Shown piece by piece: positions 1-6,433 of a DNA stretch of 7,700 nucleotides (positions within the stretch are counted from its first letter, which is position 1; every line of letters starts with the position of its first letter). Below the pieces are notes generated by a model. That model did no database searches, was not told the origin of the DNA, and saw nothing but the letters and a program-made list of their open reading frames with translations. This DNA comes from an uncultured Clostridia bacterium (GTDB taxonomy: Bacteria; Bacillota; Clostridia; Lachnospirales; CAMVHY01), in the NCBI GenBank assembly GCA_947167415.1, contig CAMVHY010000061.1, positions 1-7,700 on the forward strand, written 5' to 3'. A program made the translations under genes and the position numbers.

Positions 1-153
1 AAACATATGGTTTAAAATCTTTTGACACAAAAATCACCCCTTAATAACCTATTTTAGCTTTATCTTAATAAATTTAATTTAAAACAGCAAGTACAAAAAT
101 ATTTTACTTTATTAATAAATTAGTAAAAAAAATTTGTCTTTTAAAAATTTTAC

Positions 154-182
154 TTGACATTAATATAAAATCAATTTATAAT
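154..182 (+). promoter_or_regulatory. Consensus sigma-A-type promoter of the XRE gene
   Basis: TTGACA at 154-159 and TATAAT at 177-182 are separated by exactly 17 bases, a full match to the vegetative consensus. The predicted transcript start is near 189, giving a leader of about 24 bases before the ATG at 213. Nothing else in 1-153 looks genic; that stretch is AT-rich spacer. Confidence 0.85.
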
Positions 183-212
183 AAATATAAAGAATAAAAG
201 GTGGTGAAAAAT

Positions 213-431
213 ATGGGAAACATTATTAGTCAACTAAGAGAACTAAGAAAAAAAAATCGTATAACCCAAGAATATCTTGCAAATGCGCTCGGTGTCTCTC
301 GACAAACTATTAGTGCAATTGAAAATGGACATTACTCTCCGACCCTAAAATTGGCCTTTAAAATTGCTCAATTTTTTAAATTACCAATCGAAAAAATTTT
401 TACTTTTAAACCCAAACAGAATAAAAATTAA
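213..431 (+). CDS. Small XRE-family helix-turn-helix transcriptional regulator
   Basis: This is a 72-residue, single-domain DNA-binding protein of the XRE/Cro-C1 type, presumably cytoplasmic and dimeric. The helix-turn-helix lies at about residues 18-39, with TQEYLA starting helix 2 and VSRQTISAIENG forming the recognition helix. The SPTLKLAFKIA segment (42-52) and the IEKIF end are typical of the short YozG-like subgroup. The frame is open from a GTG at 201, but AAGGTGGTG (198-206) is the ribosome binding site for the ATG six bases further on, so 213 is the better start. It stands alone: the short membrane-protein partner often found next to such regulators is absent, and the gene converges on tcdA. 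Its targets cannot be read from the sequence. Family assignment is secure; its role is unknown. Confidence 0.9.
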   Translation: MGNIISQLRELRKKNRITQEYLANALGVSRQTISAIENGHYSPTLKLAFKIAQFFKLPIEKIFTFKPKQNKN

Positions 432-452
432 ATTTATAAAAACGTGCTACAT

Positions 453-492
453 AAAAAAATATCGTCGAGATTTCTCTCTTCGATATTTTTTT
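453..492. terminator. Bidirectional intrinsic terminator between XRE gene and tcdA
   Basis: The arms ATATCG (459-464) and CGATAT (481-486) pair. They are extended outward by the A-run and T-run, and inward by GAGA (467-470) with TCTC (475-478) around a TTTC loop. T-runs follow on both strands, so one hairpin can end both convergent transcripts. It abuts the tcdA stop codon. Confidence 0.85.
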
Positions 493-1195
493 ATTTTTCT
501 ATCACATTATTTATAATTTCCGAGGCAATTAACAATCCTGCAACCGACGGAACATAAGCAACACTCCCGACAACTTTTTCTTTTTTATTTTTATTATCAT
601 AATTTATTTTTATTGGCTCTTCATCGGAATAACAAACTTTTAATTTTTTTATTCCGTATTTTTTTAGCTCACGCCGAATTATTTTTGCCAGCGGACAATA
701 TTTCGTTTCAAAAATATCCGCTAATTTTATTTTACTCGGCTTAATTTTATTTCCCATTCCCATGCAACTTATTATTTTTAAATCCAATTTATCCGCTAAT
801 AAAATAATTTTTATCTTAGATTTTACACTATCTATCGCATCAACAACATAATCATAATTTTTATTCAAGATCTCAAAAATATTATTTTCATCAACAAATT
901 TATTACAAATTTTTATTTTTGCCTCTGGATTTATATTTAAAATTCTTTTGCGCGCAACTTCAACTTTTAATTTATTTATATTATTTATGCTCGCAAATAT
1001 TTGTCTATTAATATTACTTTCGCTAATTTTATCATGATCAACAAGAGTAAAATTATAAATTCCCGAACGCACCAAAGCTTCACAAACATATCCTCCAACT
1101 CCACCAAGTCCAAAAATAATTACATTTAAATTTTTTAGCTTTTCCATATTTTCTTTTCCAAATAAAATTTCTGTTCTAACAAATTTCTCATTCAT
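491..1195 (-). CDS. tcdA: tRNA threonylcarbamoyladenosine dehydratase (TcdA, ThiF/E1-like family)
   Basis: This 234-residue cytoplasmic enzyme of the ThiF/E1-like superfamily is predicted to use ATP to convert t6A at tRNA position 37 to its cyclic form, ct6A. Visible landmarks are the RTEILFG opening (7-13), the nucleotide-binding GLGGVG (29-34), D53/D55 with NINRQ (61-65), DAID (119-122), MGMGNKIKP (145-153), a CPLAKIIRR stretch and the C-terminal GSVAYVPSVAGL motif. These match the TcdA/YgdL/YrvM subfamily rather than ThiF, MoeB or HesA. The frame is open to an ATG at 1204. The ATG at 1195 is preferred because MNEKFVRTE matches the family's N-terminus and the alternative has no spaced ribosome binding site. 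It overlaps rqcH in ATGAATGA (8 bases), so translational coupling is likely. It is slightly shorter than the E. coli enzyme (about 268 residues), mainly at the C-terminus. Confidence 0.9.
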   Translation of the reverse strand: MNEKFVRTEILFGKENMEKLKNLNVIIFGLGGVGGYVCEALVRSGIYNFTLVDHDKISESNINRQIFASINNINKLKVEVARKRILNINPEAKIKICNKFVDENNIFEILNKNYDYVVDAIDSVKSKIKIILLADKLDLKIISCMGMGNKIKPSKIKLADIFETKYCPLAKIIRRELKKYGIKKLKVCYSDEEPIKINYDNKNKKEKVVGSVAYVPSVAGLLIASEIINNVIEK

Positions 1196-2885
1196 ATTTC
1201 TCATCCCATTTTAATTTCTCAATCAAATTTTGATCCATGCTTATACATAAAGTCTTATAATTTTTATAAATAACCATACCCGGTCTCGCACCAGGCATTT
1301 TTTTTATAAATTTCTTTTGTGTGTAATCAACTTCAACATTTTTTAAATCTTTGGCTTTGCTATAAAAAACACAAATATTTGCCGCTTCAAAAATTGCCTG
1401 CTCAGAAATATTTTTTTGGTTTAATCTAATAATCACGTGCGCGCTCGGCATATTTTTCACGTGCAACCAAATATCATTCCCGTTCGCAAATTTAAAGCTC
1501 AAATAATCATTTTGCAAATTATTTTTGCCCACATAAATATCAAATCCATCGCTCGAAACAAATCTCATCGGCAAATTTTTTTTCTTTTCAATTTTATTTT
1601 TCTTATTTTTTACTCGCTTTTTAATTATTTTTTGCTCATACAATTCATCGCGAATATTATCTATATCTTCATCAGACTCACACAAATTTAAATTTTCTTC
1701 GACGCTTTTAAAATATTCCAGCTCGATTTTATTTTTATTTATTTGCTCAATCAAAACATTTGCCGCACGCTTTTTCTTATTATATTTTTTAAAATACAAA
1801 TTTGCATTTTCAACCAAACTCAAATTTTTATCCAAATTTATTCTTATTTTTTTATTCCCATCATAATAATTTTCCAAAAAAATAAATTCCCGCCCAACAA
1901 AGTTTTTATACGCATTCGCCATAATCAACTCAGCAAATAATTTTAATTTGTCTTTATCTTTTGTTCGCGCCAAATCTTTTTTTTGCAGCTCGATTTTTTT
2001 TTCATACTTCAAAATATTTCCCAAAATAATTTTTTCCAAATCCGATTTTTTTTGCTTTAAATAATCACGTTTTATTTTATCGCTATAAAATTTTTCAATC
2101 GCATCAAACACACTCTCATAACTTTCTTTTTTATAATCAGCCAAACTTTTTAAATCCACACTCGCCAAATATTTTGCATTATTTTCTTTGTCAAATAAAA
2201 CTTGATTTATAAATCTATTTTCCAAAATATCTTTTCTTATCACTTTATAATCCAAATCATTTTTTTTTCTAAAATTAATTTCCGTCGCCATTAATTTTCC
2301 AAATCCATTAAAAATTTTTTCCGGTGCATCATTCTTTTTAATCAAGTCAACAAATTCATTGTCGCTTATTTTTCTCAAATCAAATTTATTTTCATCACAA
2401 ATCAATTTATATTCTAAACCCGGCAAAATTTCCCTCTTCGAACTTTTTTTAAAATCAATATGTTTTATCGCGTCCAAAATAATATTTTTTTCATTTTTAT
2501 CAACCAAAATAGTATTGCTATGCTTTCCCATAATCTCAATTATCAAATCATAAAAAAATCTATCCCCAAATTCATCAACATTCTCTAATTTAAAATTTAT
2601 TATCCTGTCAAAATTAATTTGCTCGATGTCAATAATTTTCGCATTTAAAATATATTTCCTCAAAATCATACAAAACATTGGCGCATTAACTGGATTATCT
2701 TTATATTTTTTTTCATTCAAAACATAAATTCCAGGATAATTTGCATTTGCCGACAATAATATTTTTTTTCCCCTCACAAACAATATAATCTCATTTTTTT
2801 CTGGCTGATAAATTTTATTTACATGCGCACCTAAAATATTTTTTTTTAATTCATAAACAATCGACGCAATAACTATTCCATCCAT
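1188..2885 (-). CDS. rqcH: RqcH, ribosome quality-control NFACT protein (Ala-tail synthesis)
   Basis: This 565-residue protein is a bacterial homologue of Rqc2/NEMF (formerly FbpA/YloA). In the known family it binds obstructed 50S subunits carrying peptidyl-tRNA, recruits tRNA-Ala and adds C-terminal alanine tails that mark the nascent chain for proteolysis. Seen here are the NFACT-N domain with MDGIVIASIVYEL at the start, KIYQP (24-28), the conserved D93-R94 pair in NFDRIINF and EIMGKHSN (117-124). A lysine/glutamate-rich coiled-coil region spans roughly 275-430. The NFACT-R domain (about 446-550) contains NDIWLHVKNMPSAHVII and MPGARPGMVIY. The frame extends 19 codons upstream to a TTG at 2942. 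MDG at 2885 aligns with the family's start and has GGAAGGGG (2905-2898), although its 12-base spacing is long. It is the first gene of a two-gene operon with tcdA. I found no convincing promoter in the divergent 95-base gap. Confidence 0.95.
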   Translation of the reverse strand: MDGIVIASIVYELKKNILGAHVNKIYQPEKNEIILFVRGKKILLSANANYPGIYVLNEKKYKDNPVNAPMFCMILRKYILNAKIIDIEQINFDRIINFKLENVDEFGDRFFYDLIIEIMGKHSNTILVDKNEKNIILDAIKHIDFKKSSKREILPGLEYKLICDENKFDLRKISDNEFVDLIKKNDAPEKIFNGFGKLMATEINFRKKNDLDYKVIRKDILENRFINQVLFDKENNAKYLASVDLKSLADYKKESYESVFDAIEKFYSDKIKRDYLKQKKSDLEKIILGNILKYEKKIELQKKDLARTKDKDKLKLFAELIMANAYKNFVGREFIFLENYYDGNKKIRINLDKNLSLVENANLYFKKYNKKKRAANVLIEQINKNKIELEYFKSVEENLNLCESDEDIDNIRDELYEQKIIKKRVKNKKNKIEKKKNLPMRFVSSDGFDIYVGKNNLQNDYLSFKFANGNDIWLHVKNMPSAHVIIRLNQKNISEQAIFEAANICVFYSKAKDLKNVEVDYTQKKFIKKMPGARPGMVIYKNYKTLCISMDQNLIEKLKWDEKYE

Positions 2886-2980
2886 AATTTCATTTTTCCC
2901 CTTCCTAAATAAATTTTTTTTGCGTATAAAAATAAAATCCAACGTTAATAATATAAAAAAAACAGCGAGGTGTTTATATC

Positions 2981-3139
2981 ATGAAAAAATTTTCATCCGG
3001 ATTAATTTTGGGTGGCATGCTATGCGCAATTGGTTTTGCAACTTTTTTAAGCGACAAAAAAAATCGCCGTAGTTTAAAAAAACAGGGCGACAAATTTTTA
3101 AACAAAACATCAGATATGCTTGACGATATCTATGATTAA
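2981..3139 (+). CDS. Small YtxH-like single-pass membrane protein
   Basis: This 52-residue protein has a short basic N-terminus and one glycine-containing hydrophobic helix (about 6-24, with GLILGG and AIGFATFL). A basic, then acidic, hydrophilic tail follows (KKNRR at 26-30, ending DMLDDIYD). The layout resembles YtxH-type small envelope proteins of Bacillota, whose biochemical role is poorly defined; the similarity is in layout rather than a diagnostic motif. A good ribosome binding site, GCGAGGTG (2965-2972), sits 8 bases before the ATG, which supports a real gene rather than an antisense shadow. It is divergent from rqcH. Its TAA overlaps the degV stop codon in a shared TTAA, leaving no room for a dedicated terminator. 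Confidence 0.8.
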   Translation: MKKFSSGLILGGMLCAIGFATFLSDKKNRRSLKKQGDKFLNKTSDMLDDIYD

Positions 3140-4008
3140 TTTTTATTAAATTTTTTTGTACATGCAACACCTAAAACACTTGGACCAATATGTGAGCCGA
3201 TGATTATTCCGACTTTTATCGGCTCAAATTTTATTTTTATCCCATTTTCTTTCAGTGCCTCTAAAATTTCTTTTGCTTCTTTTTCAACACACGAATACAT
3301 CACTGCAAATTCATAATTTTCTTTTGACTCCGTCTCCGAAATTAATTTTATCAACTCATCAATCGATTTTTTTCTACCTCGAACTTTTTCATACGGAAAT
3401 AATTCGCCGTTTCTCACTGTCACAACTGGTTTAATATTAAAAAAATCTCCAGCAATAGCCGAAACTTTTCCAATTCGCCCACCTTTCTGCAAATAATTTA
3501 ACGAATCAACAGTAAAAAATAATTTTGTGTCAAGCTTTGTTTTCTCAATAAATTCGACGGTTTCAAAAATATTACAGCCCGATTTTTTTGCTTCACAAGC
3601 TTCTAAAACTAAAAGTCCTTGTCCCATCGAAATTTGACCAGAATCCAAAAAAAATATATTTGCGTCCGGAAATTCTTTTTTTAAATCATTAAGTATTCCA
3701 AGCAAACCTGAATATACTCCGCTAAACTTTGACGACATCGAAATATATAAAATATCCAAATTCTGCCGCAGATAAAATCTAAAAAAATTCATAAACTCAT
3801 CAAGCGCCGGAAAAGAAGTTTTTGCAAATAAATTTTTGTTATCCAAAATTTTTTGATAAAAATCATCGACTGATATATCGATACGCTCTTTTAAATAATT
3901 TTTTCCGTCAACACAAGTATAAAATGGCATAAAATCAATTTTGTTCTCTAACAATAATTTATCTGGAATATCAGAACAACTATCTGTCAAAATTTTAAAG
4001 TCACGCAT
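3136..4008 (-). CDS. DegV-family fatty-acid-binding protein (FakB-like)
   Basis: This 290-residue cytoplasmic protein belongs to the DegV family. Characterised members (FakB) hold a fatty acid whose carboxylate is phosphorylated by the kinase FakA, feeding exogenous fatty acids into phospholipid synthesis. Visible motifs are TDSCSDIP (8-15), TSFPALDEF (64-72), SSKFSGVYSG (92-101), LDSGQISMGQG (121-131), LQKGGRIG (173-180) and GSHIGPSVLG (271-280). These are the family's ligand-pocket loops, and the length is typical. The start at 4008 is fixed by CGGAGG (4019-4014) and by the promoter. The predicted transcript start (about 4033) lies inside the longer frame that reaches 4068, so that longer form could not be made from this promoter. 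No fakA is in view, so the fatty-acid role rests on family membership. It is transcribed alone. Confidence 0.93.
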   Translation of the reverse strand: MRDFKILTDSCSDIPDKLLLENKIDFMPFYTCVDGKNYLKERIDISVDDFYQKILDNKNLFAKTSFPALDEFMNFFRFYLRQNLDILYISMSSKFSGVYSGLLGILNDLKKEFPDANIFFLDSGQISMGQGLLVLEACEAKKSGCNIFETVEFIEKTKLDTKLFFTVDSLNYLQKGGRIGKVSAIAGDFFNIKPVVTVRNGELFPYEKVRGRKKSIDELIKLISETESKENYEFAVMYSCVEKEAKEILEALKENGIKIKFEPIKVGIIIGSHIGPSVLGVACTKKFNKN

Positions 4009-4039
4009 GAAAATCCTCCGGTAAAAAAAATTTTTTGAA

Positions 4040-4068
4040 ATTATAGAGCTTAATAAAATAAAATTCAA
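4040..4068 (-). promoter_or_regulatory. Promoter of the degV gene
   Basis: On the minus strand TTGAAT (4068-4063) and TATAAT (4045-4040) are separated by 17 bases. The predicted transcript start is near 4033, followed by the GGAGG ribosome binding site. Confidence 0.8.
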
Positions 4069-4099
4069 ACCTTTTTGACTTAAAAAAAATTAATTGGCA

Positions 4100-4130
4100 A
4101 AAAAAAATCCGAATTTAAAATCCGGATTTT
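4100..4130 (-). terminator. Intrinsic terminator of the 623-residue protein gene
   Basis: AAAATCCG (4104-4111) pairs with CGGATTTT (4123-4130) around an 11-base loop. Read on the minus strand the stem is followed by a T-run (complement of 4101-4107). It separates the unknown gene from the degV promoter. A T-rich stretch on the + side could also make it work in that direction. Confidence 0.8.
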
Positions 4131-4164
4131 ATTTTATAAAAATATATTTTGTGTTGATTAAAAA

Positions 4165-6036
4165 TTAAACATCGATTAGGTTGTTATTTCCTTCTTTATT
4201 TTCTTCTTTATTTTCTTCTTTATTTTCAGGAAATCTATTATTAAGAGCTTTTGTAACTTGATAGGAACCGCGAATACCAAAAGAAAGTTTATTTTCAGCT
4301 TCAATTCTTGTGTTGGATTTACAAATATCTAATATTGCATTGTGTATTTGAGTATCTCTTATCTTACAAGCATAAAGACCTGCTTTATGGAAAGTTCTAT
4401 GAAATGGATAAAACATCAAGAGAGATATAAACTTCAATATAAAGATTGGAATAACGGTATAAATTACTATCATTACAACAACACAAACTAGAAAAAGAAA
4501 TATCCAAAAACTCAGCCATGCAATATTCTTTCCATGAGTTTTATAAGGTTCTTTACTAAAATCATAATCTCCTAAGACAACTCCAAACTTGTCTAAAAAT
4601 AATTTTGATTTTGTTTTTATCTCTTCAAATTCATTTTGACGCCACATCAAATCAAATTTACATTCTTCGGCAAGTTCCACTATAAGTTTTTTTATCGTTC
4701 TAACACAAGCGTTGGCAAAACTTTTCTTTAACTTATCGTCATATAAAAATAACTCAAGCTTGTTATTCTCAATAATATATTCGTTCAACTGTTCCGATCG
4801 AAATGAATACTCCCAAAGTAGTAGATCATTATTATCAAGCCACGTTTTTAATGCATTAATCAATTTTTTGCCTGTTTCGCTCTTTCTATTTTTCTCGTCA
4901 CTCAAATAATTTGACATAAAATTACAAACACAAGAGCCTTTATAAGACTCAGTTAATGTCCATAAGTTTATTCCTACACTTTCTTTTGTATCGGCAAAAA
5001 TTTCAGTACATTTATCTGCTAAGGCATTGTCAATTCCATCACGATTTTTATCGTAAAAACAATCTTCTGTTTTGTCAGGTTCATTTTTTTCTTCACATTC
5101 TTTCAATAAATTATTTAGGCCTTTTATTGAAGCACAACTATCTCCAAAATTGTCACTGCGAAAATCTTTTTTTTTAATGGCACTAATAATTATTTCGTTC
5201 ATGTTCTTAGTGTCAGCAAATATTTTATAAAAATCATTGTTAAATAATAACTTACACAAGGTGCTATTTGATATGGCAAACGTTTTATTTAAATAATCTA
5301 AAATCAATAGTTGAAGTGTTTCCTTTTTTGCGTGTGTTTCTTGTGTTTCATCATTACAATATTGATAACCAGAGTGTTTATTAACAAGACTAGTTCCTAC
5401 ATCTAATAAATGAGATTCTTCAAACAACTTTGGATTTTTTTCATCACCTTTAAGCACGAAATCAGAACCAATAATTTGTTTTAATTTATCTATATTTTCC
5501 TTTGATGAAATTAAAAAATGAGCAAAATCGCTATCTTGAAACAACTCACTTAAATAATTAGCAAATTGTTTTACATAATTGGCAATCGCCTCAGGATTGT
5601 TTTTAACTGGCTCTGAAAAATTGTTTGGATCAACCTTCTCGAAAAACATAAAAGGTTCAAATTTTCTGTCATTGTTAAATAGCGCATTAAAAACACCAAA
5701 AACACCTCCCTCTTTCGGTTTTGGTCTAGAAAAATTTGGTGGTGCAAATATATTGGAATTGTTTTGTAATTGCTCATACCTGAATTTATAACTTGTTTGA
5801 AAATCTTTATGTTCGTTTTGTATTTTCGCATTATAATTTTGATCATTCCAAATATTTATTTCGTACTCATTATTCCGACAAAACCGTTCACACAAATCTT
5901 TGACCAGATCATAAATTCCATCCTTAGTTATGTTCTTCATTTTTCCCGCATAGAAATTGTTTGCAATTTCATTTTGATTTTCAGAATCATTTGGGCTTGT
6001 GGAACTATCTAGCTTATTTAGTTTAGTTTTTTCCAT
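4165..6036 (-). CDS. Unknown 623-residue protein with C-terminal membrane hairpin and ENKE-repeat tail
   Basis: I do not recognise this family. The first 500 or so residues are hydrophilic, charged and cysteine-containing, with no signal peptide and no catalytic motif I can defend. Residues about 506-545 form two closely spaced hydrophobic segments: a tryptophan/phenylalanine/valine-rich helix, then one starting near IPIFILKF. A basic stretch follows (FHRTFHKAG), then about 50 soluble residues, and the protein ends in an ENKE repeat (about 604-613) before NNNLIDV. Most of the protein therefore probably sits on one side of a membrane, anchored by a hairpin. The ATG at 6036 has AGAGGGG (6054-6048) at a long 11-base spacing; two nearer ATGs are out of frame. 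It is monocistronic, with its own strong promoter and a terminator at 4100-4130. Its composition looks less extremely A/T-biased than rqcH or tcdA, which would fit accessory DNA, but this is an impression, not a calculation. Confidence 0.85.
   Translation of the reverse strand: MEKTKLNKLDSSTSPNDSENQNEIANNFYAGKMKNITKDGIYDLVKDLCERFCRNNEYEINIWNDQNYNAKIQNEHKDFQTSYKFRYEQLQNNSNIFAPPNFSRPKPKEGGVFGVFNALFNNDRKFEPFMFFEKVDPNNFSEPVKNNPEAIANYVKQFANYLSELFQDSDFAHFLISSKENIDKLKQIIGSDFVLKGDEKNPKLFEESHLLDVGTSLVNKHSGYQYCNDETQETHAKKETLQLLILDYLNKTFAISNSTLCKLLFNNDFYKIFADTKNMNEIIISAIKKKDFRSDNFGDSCASIKGLNNLLKECEEKNEPDKTEDCFYDKNRDGIDNALADKCTEIFADTKESVGINLWTLTESYKGSCVCNFMSNYLSDEKNRKSETGKKLINALKTWLDNNDLLLWEYSFRSEQLNEYIIENNKLELFLYDDKLKKSFANACVRTIKKLIVELAEECKFDLMWRQNEFEEIKTKSKLFLDKFGVVLGDYDFSKEPYKTHGKNIAWLSFWIFLFLVCVVVMIVIYTVIPIFILKFISLLMFYPFHRTFHKAGLYACKIRDTQIHNAILDICKSNTRIEAENKLSFGIRGSYQVTKALNNRFPENKEENKEENKEGNNNLIDV
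4191..4226 (-). repeat. Three exact 12-bp coding repeats (ENKE tail)
   Basis: CTTCTTTATTTT occurs three times head to tail at 4191-4202, 4203-4214 and 4215-4226. On the minus strand it encodes the repeating ENKE part of the C-terminal tail. The unit is a multiple of three, so changes in copy number would keep the frame. Confidence 0.95.
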
Positions 6037-6078
6037 AACATACCATACCCCTCTAATTTAATTTTTTAAAGCAAAAGT

Positions 6079-6108
6079 ATTATAACATAGTTTATTTATC
6101 ATTGTCAA
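6079..6108 (-). promoter_or_regulatory. Strong promoter of the 623-residue protein gene, with palindrome over the -35
   Basis: On the minus strand a perfect TTGACA (6108-6103) and a perfect TATAAT (6084-6079) are separated by 18 bases. The predicted transcript start is near 6072. The -35 lies within ATTGT-CA-ACAAT (6101-6112), an inverted repeat that could be an operator; no repressor can be assigned. Confidence 0.85.
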
Positions 6109-6150
6109 CAATATTTTTTTATCACAAAAAATTATATTTAAGGCGACTAA

Positions 6151-6300
6151 AAATTCCATGCAGGTAAAACTTGTAATACTGACAAAGGTTTATTTTATAT
6201 TGCTGCACGAAATATGAGAATGATTATCAATCCAAAATGTAACAGCCTTAAACAACATGATTATAAAGGCTTTAAGATTTTTAAGAAAAAGAGACAATAG
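6151..6300 (+). pseudogene. Possible remnant of the C-terminal end of an unknown gene
   Basis: After a stop at 6148-6150 the frame stays open for 49 codons to the TAG at 6298-6300. It reads like a real protein tail: residues near the middle give GLFYIAARNMRMI, then NPKCNSL and a lysine-rich end, KGFKIFKKKR. There is no in-frame ATG until 6213, no ribosome binding site and a stop codon just upstream. If it was once coding, only the 3' end is left. I do not recognise the protein, and chance openness in AT-rich DNA is a serious alternative. Confidence 0.3.
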
Positions 6301-6329
6301 TCTTATTATAAACTTTATTGCTTTAGACA

Positions 6330-6343
6330 TATTATCGATAATA
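6330..6343. repeat. Perfect 14-bp palindrome TATTATCGATAATA
   Basis: Every base of this 14-base stretch pairs with its mirror position, centred on the CG at 6336-6337. It sits in the spacer between the possible remnant and the terminator of the ubiquitin-like gene. It could be a protein-binding site; with no loop it is a poor RNA hairpin. Confidence 0.5.
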
Positions 6344-6348
6344 CTTTT

Positions 6349-6433
6349 CTCACAGATATTTTACCACAAAAAAAATAAATCCAAAATTTTTCGGCTTTAT
6401 TTTTATTATTTGTTAAATCAAGCTGTTAAATTT
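6349..6433. repeat. Duplicated downstream flank, copy 1
   Basis: This stretch matches 7368-7457 along its length. Both begin CTCACA, continue through TTTTACCA and an A-run with ATAAA.CC, then a GGCTT stem arm, a T-rich run, TGTTAA and GCTRTTAAATTTT before the stop codon. It is the 3' flank of the ubiquitin-like gene and carries its terminator. Confidence 0.8.
6368..6400 (-). terminator. Intrinsic terminator of the ubiquitin-like gene
   Basis: On the minus strand ATAAAGCC (6400-6393) pairs with GGATTTAT (6382-6375) with one G/A mismatch around a 10-base loop, followed by a T-run (complement of the A-run at 6368-6375). It corresponds in position and sequence to the terminator of the next paralogue, at 7387-7422. 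Confidence 0.7.

Noticed and set aside
22..50. TTGACA at 22-27 as a second promoter upstream of the XRE gene.
   Set aside because: The hexamer 17 bases on (TAACCT) is poor, and a full-consensus promoter lies much closer to the gene.
1437..1940. Open frames on + inside rqcH (1437-1691 and 1743-1940).
   Set aside because: They are the complement of a lysine/asparagine/isoleucine-rich gene, have no ribosome binding sites and lie entirely inside a conserved gene.
2886..2980. Promoters in the rqcH/YtxH-like divergent gap.
   Set aside because: TTGCGT (2920-2925) and TAATAT (2949-2954) are 23 bases apart, and no acceptable pair was found on the minus strand.
4165..6036. A deubiquitinase (USP) Cys-box in the 623-residue protein, from the NFGDSCAS stretch.
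   Set aside because: It resembles the NxGxTC box only over a few residues. The only HxG candidate lies before the cysteine instead of after it, and no other USP motif is seen.
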